From Sphingobacteriales bacterium (GTDB taxonomy: Bacteria > Bacteroidota > Bacteroidia > UKL13-3): a stretch of DNA of 64,000 bases. How positions within the stretch are numbered: the stretch's first letter is position 1; every line of letters begins with the position of its first letter. The translations under genes were made by a program, and so were the position numbers. The notes below the pieces were generated by a model. The model saw only the letters and a list, made by a program, of their open reading frames with translations. It did not search any database and was not told the origin of the DNA. This document shows positions 30,431 through 40,982 of this stretch, piece by piece. The stretch covers positions 1 to 64,000 of the forward strand of contig JAJTEN010000007.1 of NCBI GenBank assembly GCA_021298155.1, written 5' to 3'.

Positions 30431-31696
30431 ATGCATTTCGAGAATAGCAGGCAATTTGCCCAAGAGATGGACTTAAAAGACTCTTTGGCAAGATATAGAA
30501 ACGAATTTCATTTAATAAATCACAATGGTAAGCCTTGTGTATACTTGTGCGGAAACTCTTTGGGTTTGCAACCAAAACGAGTAAGAGAAGCGATAGACCA
30601 AGAGCTAAAAGACTGGGCAGAACTGGGTGTAGAAGGTCATTTTAAAGGTAAAAATCCTTGGCTGTATTACCATCATTTTTTAACAGAAAATGCAGCAAAA
30701 GTAGTGGGTGCTTTGCCTTCTGAAGTGGTTATTATGAATAACCTTACTGCCAATTTGCACCTAATGATGGTGAGCTTTTACAAACCCACCGCAACGCGTT
30801 ACAAAATTATGATGGAAGGAGGTGCTTTCCCTTCTGATATGTATGCCATGGAAACACAAGCCAAACATCATGGCTTGAACCCAGAGGAGGCTATTATTGA
30901 ATTAAAGCCAAGGGAAGGTGAATATACCTTGCGCACCGAAGATATTTTGGCCGAAATTGAAAAGCATAAAGACACTTTAGCCATTGTAATGATGGGTGGG
31001 GTAAATTATTATACCGGACAACTATTCGACATGCAGGCCATCACTGCGGCAGCACACGCCGCAGGCGCCAAAGCAGGTTTTGATTTGGCCCATGCAGCTG
31101 GCAATATTCCCGTAAAATTGCACGATTGGGATGTAGATTTTGCGGTGTGGTGTACCTATAAATACCTTAATTCTGGTCCGGGTGGCACCAGCGGTGTTTT
31201 TGTGCATGAAAGACATGGAAATAACCCAGAAATAAACAGATTTGCCGGTTGGTGGGGACACGATGAGCAGGCGCGTTTTCAAATGAAAAAAGGCTTTATA
31301 CCTATGCAAGGGGCAGCAGGCTGGCAATTGAGCAATGCACAAATTTTACCTATGGCTGCACACAAAGCATCCTTGGAAATTTTTGCTGAGGCAGGTATTG
31401 ATAACTTGCGAGCCAAAAGTGAAATGTTAACCGGCTACCTGGCATTTATATTAGGCAAATTTGCCGATCATTTACACATCATTACTCCAGCTGACCCAAC
31501 CCAACGCGGTTGCCAGTTATCTATCATTGTAAAAGAAAATGGCAAACAACTATTTGATTTCTTGGAAACCCAAGGAATTCTACCAGATTGGCGCGAACCC
31601 GATGTAATACGAATGAGTCCGGTGCCACTGTATAATTCATTTGAGGATGTATTTAAGATTGGTGTTGCGTTGGAAGCGTATTTTGACAATAAATAA
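30431..31696 (+). CDS. kynU: Kynureninase
   Basis: [45 protein letters not shown]. Confidence 0.95.
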   Translation: MHFENSRQFAQEMDLKDSLARYRNEFHLINHNGKPCVYLCGNSLGLQPKRVREAIDQELKDWAELGVEGHFKGKNPWLYYHHFLTENAAKVVGALPSEVVIMNNLTANLHLMMVSFYKPTATRYKIMMEGGAFPSDMYAMETQAKHHGLNPEEAIIELKPREGEYTLRTEDILAEIEKHKDTLAIVMMGGVNYYTGQLFDMQAITAAAHAAGAKAGFDLAHAAGNIPVKLHDWDVDFAVWCTYKYLNSGPGGTSGVFVHERHGNNPEINRFAGWWGHDEQARFQMKKGFIPMQGAAGWQLSNAQILPMAAHKASLEIFAEAGIDNLRAKSEMLTGYLAFILGKFADHLHIITPADPTQRGCQLSIIVKENGKQLFDFLETQGILPDWREPDVIRMSPVPLYNSFEDVFKIGVALEAYFDNK

Positions 31697-31762
31697 CAAA
31701 AACAAACAATTTGTTCGATATAATGGTTGCCAATAATAAGGCAAATTAAATTTTAAGTGGTA

Positions 31763-33097
31763 ATGGCAGAAAAAATAAACATCATAGGAGGCGGATTAAG
31801 TGGTACTTTAATGGCTATTTATTTAGCGAAAAGAGGATTCGAAATTAACCTCTTTGAGCGCAGGCCAGATATGCGCATAAATAAAGGATACGCAGGAAGG
31901 TCTATCAATTTGGCTTTGTCTACTCGTGGATTGCATGCTTTATCCAAGGTGGGCTTAGACCAAGAAATATTAGCAGATGCTATACCCATGTATGGCCGCA
32001 TGATGCATAGTAAAACAGGCGAATTAAAATACCAACCATACGGAAAAGAAGGGCAGGCCATCAACTCAGTATCAAGGGGCAGGTTAAATATAAAATTATT
32101 GGAACTAGCCGACGAGTTTGCAAATATTACCCTACATTTTAATACCCGCTGTACCGATGTAAATGTAGCCGAAGGCACCGCAATTTTTGAAATGGAAGAT
32201 GGCAGCATTCAGAAATTTGCCGCAGATAGAATAATTGGAACAGATGGGGCCTTTGCAGCTACACGAGCTCGCATGCAAATGGGCGATAGATTTGATTACC
32301 ACCAATTTTATTTACATGTAGGCTATAAAGAATTAGAAATACCTGCCGGAGCATTGGGTGAATTTAAAATGGAAAAGAATGCCCTACATATTTGGCCAAG
32401 AGGAGCTTTTATGATGATTGCACTTCCTAACCCTGCTGGCGATTTTACCTGTACTTTGTTTGTGCCTTTTGAAGGCGAAAAAAGTTTTAATGCAGTAAAA
32501 ACCAAAGAAGATGTGCAAAAATTCTTTGAAGAAGAATTTCCAGATACCATTCCTTTAATGCCAACCCTATTAGATGATTACATGAAAAACCCAACTTCTA
32601 GTTTGGTTACCGTTCGTTGTTATCCTTGGGTCAAAGAAGATAAACTAGCCCTAATGGGAGATGCCGCGCATGCCATTGTTCCCTTTTATGGTCAGGGTAT
32701 GAACTGCAGTTTTGAAGATGTGGTGGTAATGGATGAATGCATAGAAAAATATGGGAATGATTGGCACAAAGTTTTTGATGAATACCAAAAACTGAGAAAG
32801 CCAAACGCAGATGCAATCTCTCAATTAGCCATCCAAAACTACACAGAAATGGCAGAAAAAGTTGGCGACAAGCACTTCTTGCATAAAAAACAAATTGAAC
32901 ACCAATTAAGTGAGTTATATCCAACTGAATTTAAATCGCAATATGAACTCACAACTTTTAGTTTAAGTTCATACAAATACGCATTAGATCAAGGTGCTAA
33001 AAATGATACCTTGTTGGAACATATCATTGCAGAAAAAGCAGAAGATAAAATTTCTGACCCTAATTATATGAAAGAACTATGGCACCTATTAACATAA
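31763..33097 (+). CDS. kmo: Kynurenine 3-monooxygenase
   Basis: IIGGGLSGTLMAIYLAKRGFEINLFERRPDMR...GRSINLALSTRG; LMGDAAHAIVPFYGQGMNCSFED. Confidence 0.95.
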   Translation: MAEKINIIGGGLSGTLMAIYLAKRGFEINLFERRPDMRINKGYAGRSINLALSTRGLHALSKVGLDQEILADAIPMYGRMMHSKTGELKYQPYGKEGQAINSVSRGRLNIKLLELADEFANITLHFNTRCTDVNVAEGTAIFEMEDGSIQKFAADRIIGTDGAFAATRARMQMGDRFDYHQFYLHVGYKELEIPAGALGEFKMEKNALHIWPRGAFMMIALPNPAGDFTCTLFVPFEGEKSFNAVKTKEDVQKFFEEEFPDTIPLMPTLLDDYMKNPTSSLVTVRCYPWVKEDKLALMGDAAHAIVPFYGQGMNCSFEDVVVMDECIEKYGNDWHKVFDEYQKLRKPNADAISQLAIQNYTEMAEKVGDKHFLHKKQIEHQLSELYPTEFKSQYELTTFSLSSYKYALDQGAKNDTLLEHIIAEKAEDKISDPNYMKELWHLLT

Positions 33098-33141
33098 GCA
33101 TTCATCTTACATTACATTCACAAATTCAATAGCATTATCAT

Positions 33142-34026
33142 ATGAAAAAAATAAGCTTAATAATCATTTGTATTTTCGTGGCGTTCTTGGGAACAGCGCA
33201 AACCAAAAAAACCAATAACAAAAAGCAAACGCCCACGCATACAACCGTTACAGCTCCATTAAAAAAGGATGCAAAAAACCAACATGTAGAAATTAGCACT
33301 GAATTGGGTAGTATGATTATCAAATTGTATGATGAAACCCCTTTGCACCGTGATAATTTTATTAAATTAGTGAATGAAGGATTTTATGACAGCCTTTTGT
33401 TTCATAGGGTAATAAAATCTTTTATGATACAAGGTGGCGACCCAACTTCAAAAAATGCATCACCAGAAACAATGTTAGGAGCTGGCGACAATGGCTATAA
33501 AATAATGCCAGAATTTAGGCCAGATATTTTTCACAAAAGAGGTTCGCTTGCTGCCGCTAGAGATAATAATCCGCAGCAAATGAGCAGTGGTTGTCAGTTT
33601 TATATTGTACAAGGAAGAAAATATACTTCCCAAGAATTGGAGCAAATCATTAACAACAGAAACTTACAACGTAAACAAGAATTATTGTATAAGGTTTATC
33701 AAAGCGATTCGGTTCAAGCCACTGTAAGTTCTTTGCAAAATACAGGCGACAAAGAGGTAATTAGAGCCTACATGGATAAAATTCATGCGAACATAGACGA
33801 AACTTACAAGCGTTTGTATCCAAATGCAGATAAAGTAAATCTAGACCAAATGCAAACCTATATGGAATATGGAGGTGCGCCTCATTTAGATGGTGCGTAT
33901 ACAGTGTTTGGAGAAATGGTAAGTGGATTTGATGTGCTAGATAAAATTGCAAGCACTGCCACTAAACCAGGAGATAGACCTATAGCGGATATAAGAATGA
34001 AAATACGTTTGGTAAAACAGCCTTAG
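33142..34026 (+). CDS. Cyclophilin-type peptidylprolyl isomerase
   Basis: LHRDNFIKLVNEGFYDSLLFHRVIKSFMIQGGDP; SGCQFYIVQG. Confidence 0.92.
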   Translation: MKKISLIIICIFVAFLGTAQTKKTNNKKQTPTHTTVTAPLKKDAKNQHVEISTELGSMIIKLYDETPLHRDNFIKLVNEGFYDSLLFHRVIKSFMIQGGDPTSKNASPETMLGAGDNGYKIMPEFRPDIFHKRGSLAAARDNNPQQMSSGCQFYIVQGRKYTSQELEQIINNRNLQRKQELLYKVYQSDSVQATVSSLQNTGDKEVIRAYMDKIHANIDETYKRLYPNADKVNLDQMQTYMEYGGAPHLDGAYTVFGEMVSGFDVLDKIASTATKPGDRPIADIRMKIRLVKQP

Positions 34027-34073
34027 TGGCATACCAAATGATAATACATGCCCAACTACACTAAACACTGCCA

Positions 34074-35768
34074 ATGCACGAACACGTTTTAACCTTAGCA
34101 AAAGTATGCGAAACGGCTGGCATTAAACACGCAGTAATTTGCCCAGGTAGTAGGTCTGCCCCCTTGGTATATGCCTTTACGCAATACACAAACATACGCT
34201 GCCATTCTGTTGTAGACGAGCGAAGTGCTGGCTTTGTAGCGCTTGGATTGGCTCAACAAAGCAATGTGCCCGTGATATTAATTGCTACCTCAGGCTCGGC
34301 TTGTTTAAACTTTTTCCCTGCAGTAGCTGAGGCCTTTTACCAAAAAATACCCCTACTTATCTTAACAGCAGATAGGCCACCAGAATTATTAAACCAACAA
34401 GATGGGCAAATGATAATGCAAAAAGAGGTGTACGGTAAACACGTAATTGCTAGTCACGAATTGCTTTGTTATGATGAAAACATCACCTATGATGAACTTA
34501 CCGAACGCATAGTTAAAAGCGCCCTACTTGAATGTATTGGTTCAGAAAAATTTGGACCCGTTCACATCAATGTTCCGTTGCGTGAACCTCTGTACGATTT
34601 ACCTAAAATGGTTGATTTTTCTCCTATTAAACCTATCTCCTTAGATGCTAAAAATAGGATCAAAAAAATGCCTCTATTGGCCGAATTAAGTGAGGCTTGG
34701 GCCCATTCAAAAAAACGCTTAATTATTATAGGGCAAATGCCACCAAACAGGCAAATGAGTGCCCATCTGCAAAAGTTAACAGACCAAGATGACGTTGTTG
34801 TTCTAGGAGATATTGTATCAAATCAATTAAGTGTTTGCAGTGTACCCCACTTTGATGCCATTTTACAGTTTGGAAACAAATCAATACTCACTGAACTAGA
34901 GCCAGATTTTGTTTTATCGATTGGGGGTTCTTTGGTTTCAAAAGCCTTAAAAAATTGGCTCAAAAAACAACAGCCACGCTATCATTTCAGGTTACAAAGT
35001 GAAACAGATATCGTGGTAAACACCTATCAAAACCTAACACACGAGATAATAACTGATGTAGAACCTTATCTGCATACCTTTCAATCGTTACGAATTTTTA
35101 AAAATAAGGAACATAAACCTTATACAGCGCTATGGATAACACAGGAAGATCAACTATTAACCGCCTTACATACCCATATCCAACATACGAATTGGTCTGA
35201 ACCTAAAGCCATGAAAATGGTATTATCACAATTACCAGCAAACGCACAAGTGCAATTGGGCAATAGTTCCTCCGTTAGATGGGCTAGTTGGTTAAGCATC
35301 CCCCATCCAACACAAACCTTCTTTAGCAATAGAGGAACAAGTGGTATAGACGGATCATTGAGCACAGCTATTGGCGCGGCAATGGCCAAAAGCAGTGAGC
35401 TTGTTACGCTCATTATTGGCGACTTATCTATTTTTTATGATCAAAATGGATTTTGGCAACAGATGCTTCCTGCTAACTTAAAAATTATTGTTTTAAATAA
35501 TCAAGGGGGAAACATATTTAATTGGATTGAAGGACCCAAAAAATTCCCCAATGAACTAAGGTATTTTACCACACCCCATCAATTAAGTATTTCTAAAATG
35601 TGTAGCCAATATGGAATTAAACACCAATTGTGTACCGATGAGCACCAATTACTTTCACAACTACATGAATTATATGCGCCATCAAACCAACCGGTGCTTT
35701 TAGAACTTGCATTTCAAGAACAAGATAATTTATTGGCCATAGACGCATTTAAAAAATTAAGATTTTAA
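34074..35768 (+). CDS. menD: SEPHCHC synthase
   Basis: VICPGSRSAPLVYAFTQY; FFSNRGTSGIDGSLSTAIGAA; GDLSIFYDQNGFW. Confidence 0.95.
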   Translation: MHEHVLTLAKVCETAGIKHAVICPGSRSAPLVYAFTQYTNIRCHSVVDERSAGFVALGLAQQSNVPVILIATSGSACLNFFPAVAEAFYQKIPLLILTADRPPELLNQQDGQMIMQKEVYGKHVIASHELLCYDENITYDELTERIVKSALLECIGSEKFGPVHINVPLREPLYDLPKMVDFSPIKPISLDAKNRIKKMPLLAELSEAWAHSKKRLIIIGQMPPNRQMSAHLQKLTDQDDVVVLGDIVSNQLSVCSVPHFDAILQFGNKSILTELEPDFVLSIGGSLVSKALKNWLKKQQPRYHFRLQSETDIVVNTYQNLTHEIITDVEPYLHTFQSLRIFKNKEHKPYTALWITQEDQLLTALHTHIQHTNWSEPKAMKMVLSQLPANAQVQLGNSSSVRWASWLSIPHPTQTFFSNRGTSGIDGSLSTAIGAAMAKSSELVTLIIGDLSIFYDQNGFWQQMLPANLKIIVLNNQGGNIFNWIEGPKKFPNELRYFTTPHQLSISKMCSQYGIKHQLCTDEHQLLSQLHELYAPSNQPVLLELAFQEQDNLLAIDAFKKLRF

Positions 35769-35891
35769 AAATCCATGAAAGTCTCTTCTGCTTTTGACTA
35801 AAAACTAAGTTAGGTTCAGCCTGTTTATTCTATAAATTTTTGATTAATCACCTACTTATTCTACATTCGCCACGCAAAAAATATAACAACT

Positions 35892-36716
35892 ATGCAATCA
35901 AAATATAATTGGACTACCATTAAGGAATACAAGGAAATTTTATTTCAATTTTATGATGGAATCGCTAAAATTAGCATCAATCGTCCTCAGGTGCACAACG
36001 CATTTACGCCACTTACCGTTAAGGAAATGAGTGAGGCGATGGAATTGGCTCGCCAAGATGAGGCCGTGTATTGTGTAATTTTAACTGGAGAGGGCGGTCA
36101 AGCTTTTTGTAGTGGTGGAGATCAAAGTGTGCGCGGTCATGGTGGCTACGTGGGCGATGATGGTGTTCCACGTTTAAATGTATTGGATTTGCAAATGCAA
36201 ATTCGCCGCATTCCCAAGCCAGTAATTGCCATGGTGGCTGGTTATGCCATTGGTGGCGGACATGTATTGCATGTTATATGCGACCTAACTATAGCTGCAG
36301 AAAACGCTAAATTTGGTCAAACCGGACCTAAAGTTGGTAGTTTTGATGGAGGTTTTGGTGCTAGCTATTTGGCAAGATTAGTTGGCCAAAAGAAAGCCAG
36401 AGAAATTTGGTTTTTGTGCGACCAATACAATGCGCAGGAAGCATTAGACATGGGTCTAGTAAATAAAGTAGTGCCCCTAGAAATGCTTGAGGATGCCACA
36501 ATTGAATGGTGCAAGAAAATTATGGAAAAGAGTCCGATTGCCCTTCGCATGTTAAAAAGCGCGTTTAATGCAGAATTAGATGGCCAGGCAGGTATACAAG
36601 AATTAGCTGGAAATGCTACCCTTTTATATTATTTAAGTGATGAGGCCAAGGAAGGTAAAAACTCCTTTTTAGAAAAACGAAAACCAGATTTTAAGAAATT
36701 TCCGAAGTTTCCATAA
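35892..36716 (+). CDS. menB: 1,4-dihydroxy-2-naphthoyl-CoA synthase
   Basis: [57 protein letters not shown]. Confidence 0.96.
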   Translation: MQSKYNWTTIKEYKEILFQFYDGIAKISINRPQVHNAFTPLTVKEMSEAMELARQDEAVYCVILTGEGGQAFCSGGDQSVRGHGGYVGDDGVPRLNVLDLQMQIRRIPKPVIAMVAGYAIGGGHVLHVICDLTIAAENAKFGQTGPKVGSFDGGFGASYLARLVGQKKAREIWFLCDQYNAQEALDMGLVNKVVPLEMLEDATIEWCKKIMEKSPIALRMLKSAFNAELDGQAGIQELAGNATLLYYLSDEAKEGKNSFLEKRKPDFKKFPKFP

Positions 36717-36717
36717 C

Positions 36718-36748
36718 AAAAAAGGGTGTTCAATGAACACCCTTTTTT
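36718..36748. terminator. Bidirectional terminator between convergent genes
   Basis: AAAAAAGGGTGTTCA-A-TGAACACCCTTTTTT, 15-bp arms. Confidence 0.9.
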
Positions 36749-37560
36749 AATTCTAATAAAACTCCGTTTCCATTGGTTTTAGGCAATATAAAATCTATTC
36801 CCATAAAACATATAATAAATGGAAAACAAATGGGGAATAACAACACCGCTATTATTTTTAATAAGTTGGTACCAGAAAAAATTATGGTGCTGAGTGAATT
36901 TAATATTTCGTGACTTAATTTTCCAAAATAGCCATAGGTATAAGTTTTGTGTTGAACACTAAATCCTGCCTCTTTAAGTTTAAACAACAAATCATCTTCG
37001 CTATATACGCGCTTGCGCTTATTAATGGTTTCATAATGTTGCCATCTTATCAAAATCTGTTTATATACAGCAGTTAGTATAATGCCATTAATTGGCACAT
37101 ATAAGAGCAAAGTTGCGCCTGGTTTTAAACTTTGATATATGTTTAATAAGGCTGCCATATCATTTTCTAAATATTGCATAACTCCCACGCAAATACCTAA
37201 GTCGGCTTGCTCCGTAAAGGCATTATGTTCTAAGTCTACCAAAGAGGCCTTTAAATTTGAATACCCTAATGCCTCACAAAATAGGATATTGCTATCCCGA
37301 TTATCGAGCGCATAAAAAGTTTTTTGAGGATAACTATTACAAAAAGGCACCAAATATTGTGCTTCACCTGCCCCAAAATCTGCAATTAAGGCAGCTTTAT
37401 CTGATGCCTTTACTAAACGCTTCCAGGCGCGCATTACATATATTTTGCGCAGTTGCGTTGCGTAATTAAAAATATAAATTATTCGAATTAAGCGCGGAAA
37501 GATTAGCAATACCTTAGGATATTGGTATGCTAAAATATTTAGTTTAGGTTCCTCACTCAT
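36730..37560 (-). CDS. Class I SAM-dependent methyltransferase
   Basis: ALIADFGAGEAQYLVPFC...ALDNRDSNI...DLGICVGVMQYLEND. Confidence 0.75.
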   Translation of the reverse strand: MSEEPKLNILAYQYPKVLLIFPRLIRIIYIFNYATQLRKIYVMRAWKRLVKASDKAALIADFGAGEAQYLVPFCNSYPQKTFYALDNRDSNILFCEALGYSNLKASLVDLEHNAFTEQADLGICVGVMQYLENDMAALLNIYQSLKPGATLLLYVPINGIILTAVYKQILIRWQHYETINKRKRVYSEDDLLFKLKEAGFSVQHKTYTYGYFGKLSHEILNSLSTIIFSGTNLLKIIAVLLFPICFPFIICFMGIDFILPKTNGNGVLLELKKGVH

Positions 37561-37584
37561 ATGATCTAGAAATGAGCACTACAC

Positions 37585-38142
37585 TCAAACATTGTCTAGC
37601 ATAATCTTCAATTTAAGAACAGCAGCAATAGTCATGGCATCTGTAATCTCACCATTCATTACCCATTCAAAAAGACGCTCAAATGGTATTTTTTTTACGC
37701 TCAATGCTTCTGTTTCCTCTGGTTCTGCATGGGTAAAACTTAGGTTTCTAGCTACATATAAAATGGCATGCTCATCTGTTGCTGAATTACTTAAATCCAT
37801 TTCCAAAATTTTTTGCCAATCTTTGGCAATAATGCCACACTCCTCCAGCAATTCTCTCTGGGCAGATAAGAGTGGGTCTATACCTAATTTGCCTCCTCCC
37901 TCAGGTATTTCCCACGAATATTTCTGTAAAGGATACCTATACTGCCCAACTATCCAAGTATTATTATTTTCATCTAAAGGAATAACACCTATTGCTAAAT
38001 GTTTAAAGTGAACCAAGCCATAAATCCCTTCTGTACCAGCTGGTGTGAGTACTTCATGGTGCTTTACCTCAATCCAGTTATTTTGGTATACCACCTCACT
38101 GGTTTTCGTTACCCAAGGATTTATTGCATCTGTATTACTCAC
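37585..38142 (-). CDS. NUDIX hydrolase
   Basis: EIPEGGGKLGIDPLLSAQRELLEECGI NUDIX box. Confidence 0.9.
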   Translation of the reverse strand: MSNTDAINPWVTKTSEVVYQNNWIEVKHHEVLTPAGTEGIYGLVHFKHLAIGVIPLDENNNTWIVGQYRYPLQKYSWEIPEGGGKLGIDPLLSAQRELLEECGIIAKDWQKILEMDLSNSATDEHAILYVARNLSFTHAEPEETEALSVKKIPFERLFEWVMNGEITDAMTIAAVLKLKIMLDNV

Positions 38143-38173
38143 AAGGCTAATTTAATTCGTAATTATTAATTCA

Positions 38174-38626
38174 TCACTCATAATTCTTCTTCGCCCAAGC
38201 AAGCAAAGCTGCTTTTTGAACAGGCGTTAAAATGGCATCTTTATGCACCCAAGTATACGATGGCAAAGGCATTTCATCTTCTTCTAATTCTTCAACTATC
38301 TCCTTAAATTTTTTAGCTTTACGCTTTTCGGTATACAATTTAAACTCAGAAAAATTTAATTCTTTTTTACCTTCATCTACATGATCTTTTAACCAAAAAC
38401 CAAATGGTTGTATACTGGCATACCAAGGGTATTTGGTAGCATTACTGTGACAATCAAAACAGCTATTACTCAAAATTTCTTGCACATCTGCAGGTACAAC
38501 AACGGTGTGTGCAATATCATTTTCACCCAAAGACTCACCCAAATTTCTCTTTGGCTGAATAAATTGTATCACTACAAATAGGGATGCCAACAAAATGGCA
38601 ATCTTTTTGGGCAAGGAAGAATTCAT
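38174..38626 (-). CDS. Heme-binding domain protein
   Basis: NSCFDCHSNATKYPWYASIQP...MPLPSYTWVHKDA. Confidence 0.85.
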   Translation of the reverse strand: MNSSLPKKIAILLASLFVVIQFIQPKRNLGESLGENDIAHTVVVPADVQEILSNSCFDCHSNATKYPWYASIQPFGFWLKDHVDEGKKELNFSEFKLYTEKRKAKKFKEIVEELEEDEMPLPSYTWVHKDAILTPVQKAALLAWAKKNYE

Positions 38627-38627
38627 G

Positions 38628-39581
38628 TTATTTACGTTTTAATACGGCCTGAACTGCAGCCACAATATTACTGCTTTCTAAGCCATACTTTTTCATTAAA
38701 TCATCTGGCGTTCCGCTTTCGCCAAAGCTATCGTTTACAGCTACCATTTCTAGCGGAGTAGGATTTTTTCTTGCCAATAATTGTGCAATGCTATCTCCCA
38801 AACCACCATTCATCTGATGCTCTTCAGCTGTTACCACACAACGTGTTTTAGCAACCGATTTTAATACAGCTTCTTCATCTAAAGGTTTAATGGTATGAAT
38901 ATTTATTATTTCTGCATCTATACCCATTTCTGCTAAAGCGTGTCCGGCCTCAATCGCTTTCCAAACTAAATGACCCGTAGCAAAAATAGAAACATCCTTA
39001 CCTTCATTTAATAGCAAAGCTTTACCTATCTCAAATGGCGCATCAGCTTCGGTAAAATTTGGAACTGCCGGGCGGCCAAAACGCAGATAAACCGGACCAT
39101 CATAATTGGCAATAGCGATGGTTGCAGCTTTGGTTTGGTTATAATCACAAGGGTTAATAACCACCATTCCTGGTAACATTTTCATTAAACCTAAATCTTC
39201 TAATATTTGATGTGTTGCACCATCTTCACCTAAAGTAATACCTGCGTGCGATGCACAAATTTTTACATTTTTACCGCTATAAGCAATACTTTGACGTATT
39301 TGATCGTAAACCCTTCCTGTACTAAAATTAGCAAAAGTACCTGTAAATGGAATCCATCCACCAATGGTTAAACCTGCTGCTACACCCATCATATTTGCTT
39401 CGGCAATACCTACCTGAAAGAAACGTTCTGGATGGTCTTTTTGAAAAGCATCCATCTTTAATGAACCTGTTAAATCTGCACAGAGGGCAACCACTTTCGG
39501 ATTGGTTTTTCCTAACTCAGATAATCCTGCACCAAATCCACTTCTGGTGTCTTTTACATTTTGTATATCAAACTTTTTCAT
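38628..39581 (-). CDS. Transketolase C-terminal half
   Basis: ADLTGSLKMDAFQKDHPERFFQVGIAEANMMGVAAGL; HAGITLGEDGATHQ. Confidence 0.93.
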   Translation of the reverse strand: MKKFDIQNVKDTRSGFGAGLSELGKTNPKVVALCADLTGSLKMDAFQKDHPERFFQVGIAEANMMGVAAGLTIGGWIPFTGTFANFSTGRVYDQIRQSIAYSGKNVKICASHAGITLGEDGATHQILEDLGLMKMLPGMVVINPCDYNQTKAATIAIANYDGPVYLRFGRPAVPNFTEADAPFEIGKALLLNEGKDVSIFATGHLVWKAIEAGHALAEMGIDAEIINIHTIKPLDEEAVLKSVAKTRCVVTAEEHQMNGGLGDSIAQLLARKNPTPLEMVAVNDSFGESGTPDDLMKKYGLESSNIVAAVQAVLKRK

Positions 39582-39589
39582 TGCGTAAT

Positions 39590-40966
39590 TTAATTTAAAG
39601 TAATATTAGTTGCTTGTCCGCTTGTAATTTTAAATACCCTTTCAAAAGTAAAACTACTTTTACTGGCACCCTTTGCGCGGTATATCAATTTATAATCTCC
39701 CGGTTGCATTACCAGTACATTATTTCGTTTCTCTACCGGAAATTTATAAACCCAAACCAACTCATTTCTGATGGTTTGGTATACATCTGCATAATAGTCT
39801 TGAGCAGGTGCATTTACCACTAATTTTCCTGGTTGAGGCAGCTGTAAGGTGGTGGTATAACTTTGGTCGATACTTATTTCTCTTACCATTCTAGGTATGC
39901 TTAAAACCTCCACATCATATTTACCTACCAAGTATTTTTCCTTGGTATTCCCATCTTGCACATGCAAGGTTTTGTCTGACCCTTTTTGCCGAACCAAGAA
40001 TTGTAATCCATTGTAATTGGTAAGTCCGTCAACTTTTACCATGAGTTGCCCTTGAGGCGCATCAACACCAATAATGGTATGCTTCCCAGGCGAAACATCA
40101 ATATTTTCTTTAACCACAGGTGGTATGGTATGCACCACCATTCTATATCTGTATACAGGATCTAAGTTTATTGTATCTGGATTACCGCGTTCATTAATTG
40201 TATGCATATAATTGTACAACAATTGCCCCGAATTCATATCATAAAAACTCATATTCACATTGGTTTCAGTAGGCTTACTGAAAACATCCAACAAATTCAC
40301 TTGTGCCGTTGTATTGTTTAAAGCTTGCGAAACCACAATTTTTAACGCATCATCAAAACCTTGCTCCGTATTGGCATCGTAATACCTACCCACACATTCA
40401 AAAGCTTTTTTAAAATCTTCGGTTGAACCTAAACCAATAATGAAAGGCTTTAAAATTACACCCTGACTTTGCAAAGCTTCAGATACTGCACAAGGATCGC
40501 CCTGACATTCCTCAATACCATCTGTAATCAAAATAATTACATTTCGCGTATAAGGTTCTTTTGGAAAATCATAGGCAGATTGCAATAATGAATGGGCAAT
40601 TAAAGTAGTTCCTTTGGGTGTAATTGCTTGGATTCTATTTTTAACTTCCTCAAAATTGCCTTTTCTAAATGGAACTTCTAATCGTGTATCTTTACAATTA
40701 CGCTGATTAGGAGGAGAAGTGTGTCCGTATACCCTTAAAGCTATTTCTAAATTTGGGGTGCCAACTAAACTATCTATCGTTTTTCCCAATAATCTGCGCG
40801 CCACATTAATCCTAGTATCATTATCCATGCGGGCATACATACTTCCGCTGGCATCCAATAAAAATAAAATGCGCGTTTTAATTGGACGCGTAGTTTGGGC
40901 ATGCATGTTTTGGCAACCAAAAGCAAGCAATATCAAAACAAAAACAAATTTTGAAAACGTATTCAT
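39590..40966 (-). CDS. Secreted VWA-domain protein
   Basis: ILFLLDASGSMYARMDNDTRI (MIDAS); VIILITDGIEECQGDPC. Confidence 0.88.
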   Translation of the reverse strand: MNTFSKFVFVLILLAFGCQNMHAQTTRPIKTRILFLLDASGSMYARMDNDTRINVARRLLGKTIDSLVGTPNLEIALRVYGHTSPPNQRNCKDTRLEVPFRKGNFEEVKNRIQAITPKGTTLIAHSLLQSAYDFPKEPYTRNVIILITDGIEECQGDPCAVSEALQSQGVILKPFIIGLGSTEDFKKAFECVGRYYDANTEQGFDDALKIVVSQALNNTTAQVNLLDVFSKPTETNVNMSFYDMNSGQLLYNYMHTINERGNPDTINLDPVYRYRMVVHTIPPVVKENIDVSPGKHTIIGVDAPQGQLMVKVDGLTNYNGLQFLVRQKGSDKTLHVQDGNTKEKYLVGKYDVEVLSIPRMVREISIDQSYTTTLQLPQPGKLVVNAPAQDYYADVYQTIRNELVWVYKFPVEKRNNVLVMQPGDYKLIYRAKGASKSSFTFERVFKITSGQATNITLN

Positions 40967-40982
40967 GCCCAGTTAACGAATG

